A DNA stretch of 19,269 nucleotides. Origin: Fomitopsis serialis. Lineage: Eukaryota > Basidiomycota > Agaricomycetes > Polyporales > Fomitopsidaceae. The notes below the pieces were generated by a model, which searched no databases, was not told the DNA's origin, and saw only the letters and a program-made list of their open reading frames with translations. Position numbers and translations under genes: made by a program. Shown here piece after piece: positions 19,023-19,269 of the stretch (position 1 is the first letter of the stretch; every line of letters begins with the position of its first letter). The DNA is taken from contig NW_025955597.1 of the NCBI RefSeq assembly GCF_022376445.1, positions 1-19,269 of the forward strand. Reading direction: 5' to 3'.

Positions 19023-19042
19023 GTAACGGATATTCCCGTTAC
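19023..19042. promoter_or_regulatory. Inverted repeat upstream of the hypothetical gene
   Basis: GTAACGG at 19023-19029 and CCGTTAC at 19036-19042 are perfect inverted 7-mers with a 6 bp spacer, about 60-80 bp upstream of the start codon at 18963. The spacing would suit a dimeric regulator; this is inference. Confidence 0.4.
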
Positions 19043-19079
19043 GGTATGTCTTACGTTATATGTTTGTCTTTGTTTGCTC

Positions 19080-19118
19080 GAGGACTCGTATGGCGCGCCA
19101 GTGCACCTACGAGTCCTC
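19080..19118. repeat. Hairpin: 11 bp arms, loop holding a 10 bp palindrome
   Basis: GAGGACTCGTA at 19080-19090 pairs perfectly with TACGAGTCCTC at 19108-19118. The 17 nt loop begins with the self-complementary TGGCGCGCCA. It lies about 120-155 bp upstream of the start codon at 18963. The rest of 18964-19269 shows no gene. Confidence 0.8.
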
Positions 19119-19269
19119 AGCCTTTACCTCGTCACCGCCTTTGTATGCAATCTGTAGACAGTATCTCTTGAATAGAGACTGGGTGCAGCGCATACGAGGC
19201 ACGACGAGTAAGGCGTCTTACACTTTTTTGCGCTCCAGAAAAAGCTTCTATCTCTGGGGACTATCTACT

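Noticed and set aside
1..19269. tRNA or rRNA genes and LTR retrotransposon domains
   Set aside because: I saw no cloverleaf-like, rRNA-like or reverse-transcriptase/integrase motifs on reading both strands, though a covariance-model scan was not possible.

Overview
This is nuclear DNA of a filamentous fungus, most likely a wood-decay basidiomycete (Agaricomycetes, Polyporales-like). The evidence is gene structure (many 48-65 nt GT-AG introns, micro-exons, TATA boxes 70-100 bp upstream of start codons) and the protein types: secreted GH16 beta-glucanases, a class II fungal cytochrome P450, a fungal epoxide hydrolase and a basidiomycete-style C2H2-like orphan. No bacterial signals are present. 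Every host gene I can support is on the minus strand.

Layout, left to right. 27-1463: an intact seven-exon GH16 glucanase (copy A). 1859-10600: one cytochrome P450 gene of 13 exons, broken by two copies of the same 3.25 kb DNA transposon at 2264-5515 and 6656-9906, in opposite orientations. 11003-12640: an eight-exon epoxide hydrolase. 13137-14370: a second GH16 glucanase (copy B), paralogous to copy A. 15108-15506: a decayed C2H2-like zinc-finger orphan with poorly resolved upstream exons. 16336-17200: repeat-rich noncoding DNA. 17835-18963: a basic, low-complexity hypothetical protein gene, followed by palindromes near the right edge.

The central discovery is the transposon pair. The two copies look at first like a giant near-perfect inverted repeat. 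However, each copy has matching 27 bp terminal inverted repeats (CATC...GATG ends) and is flanked by its own 2 bp target duplication (TT and GT). Removing each copy with one duplicate dinucleotide restores the P450 exon and its phase across all 13 exons. The element has no recognisable transposase. It carries an intron-containing, 3'-truncated fragment of a host carbon-nitrogen hydrolase (Nta1-like amidase), a second unidentified fragment on the other strand, and about 1 kb of GC-rich degenerate repeats. I saw no substitution between the copies, only three one-base run-length differences, so the insertions look very recent.

Several otherwise intact genes show one-base run-length defects: twice in the P450, once in the epoxide hydrolase and once in the right-hand gene. 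These may be long-read assembly errors rather than real mutations. A P450 next to an epoxide hydrolase would suit oxidation of a substrate to an epoxide followed by hydrolysis, but this pairing is an inference from adjacency only.
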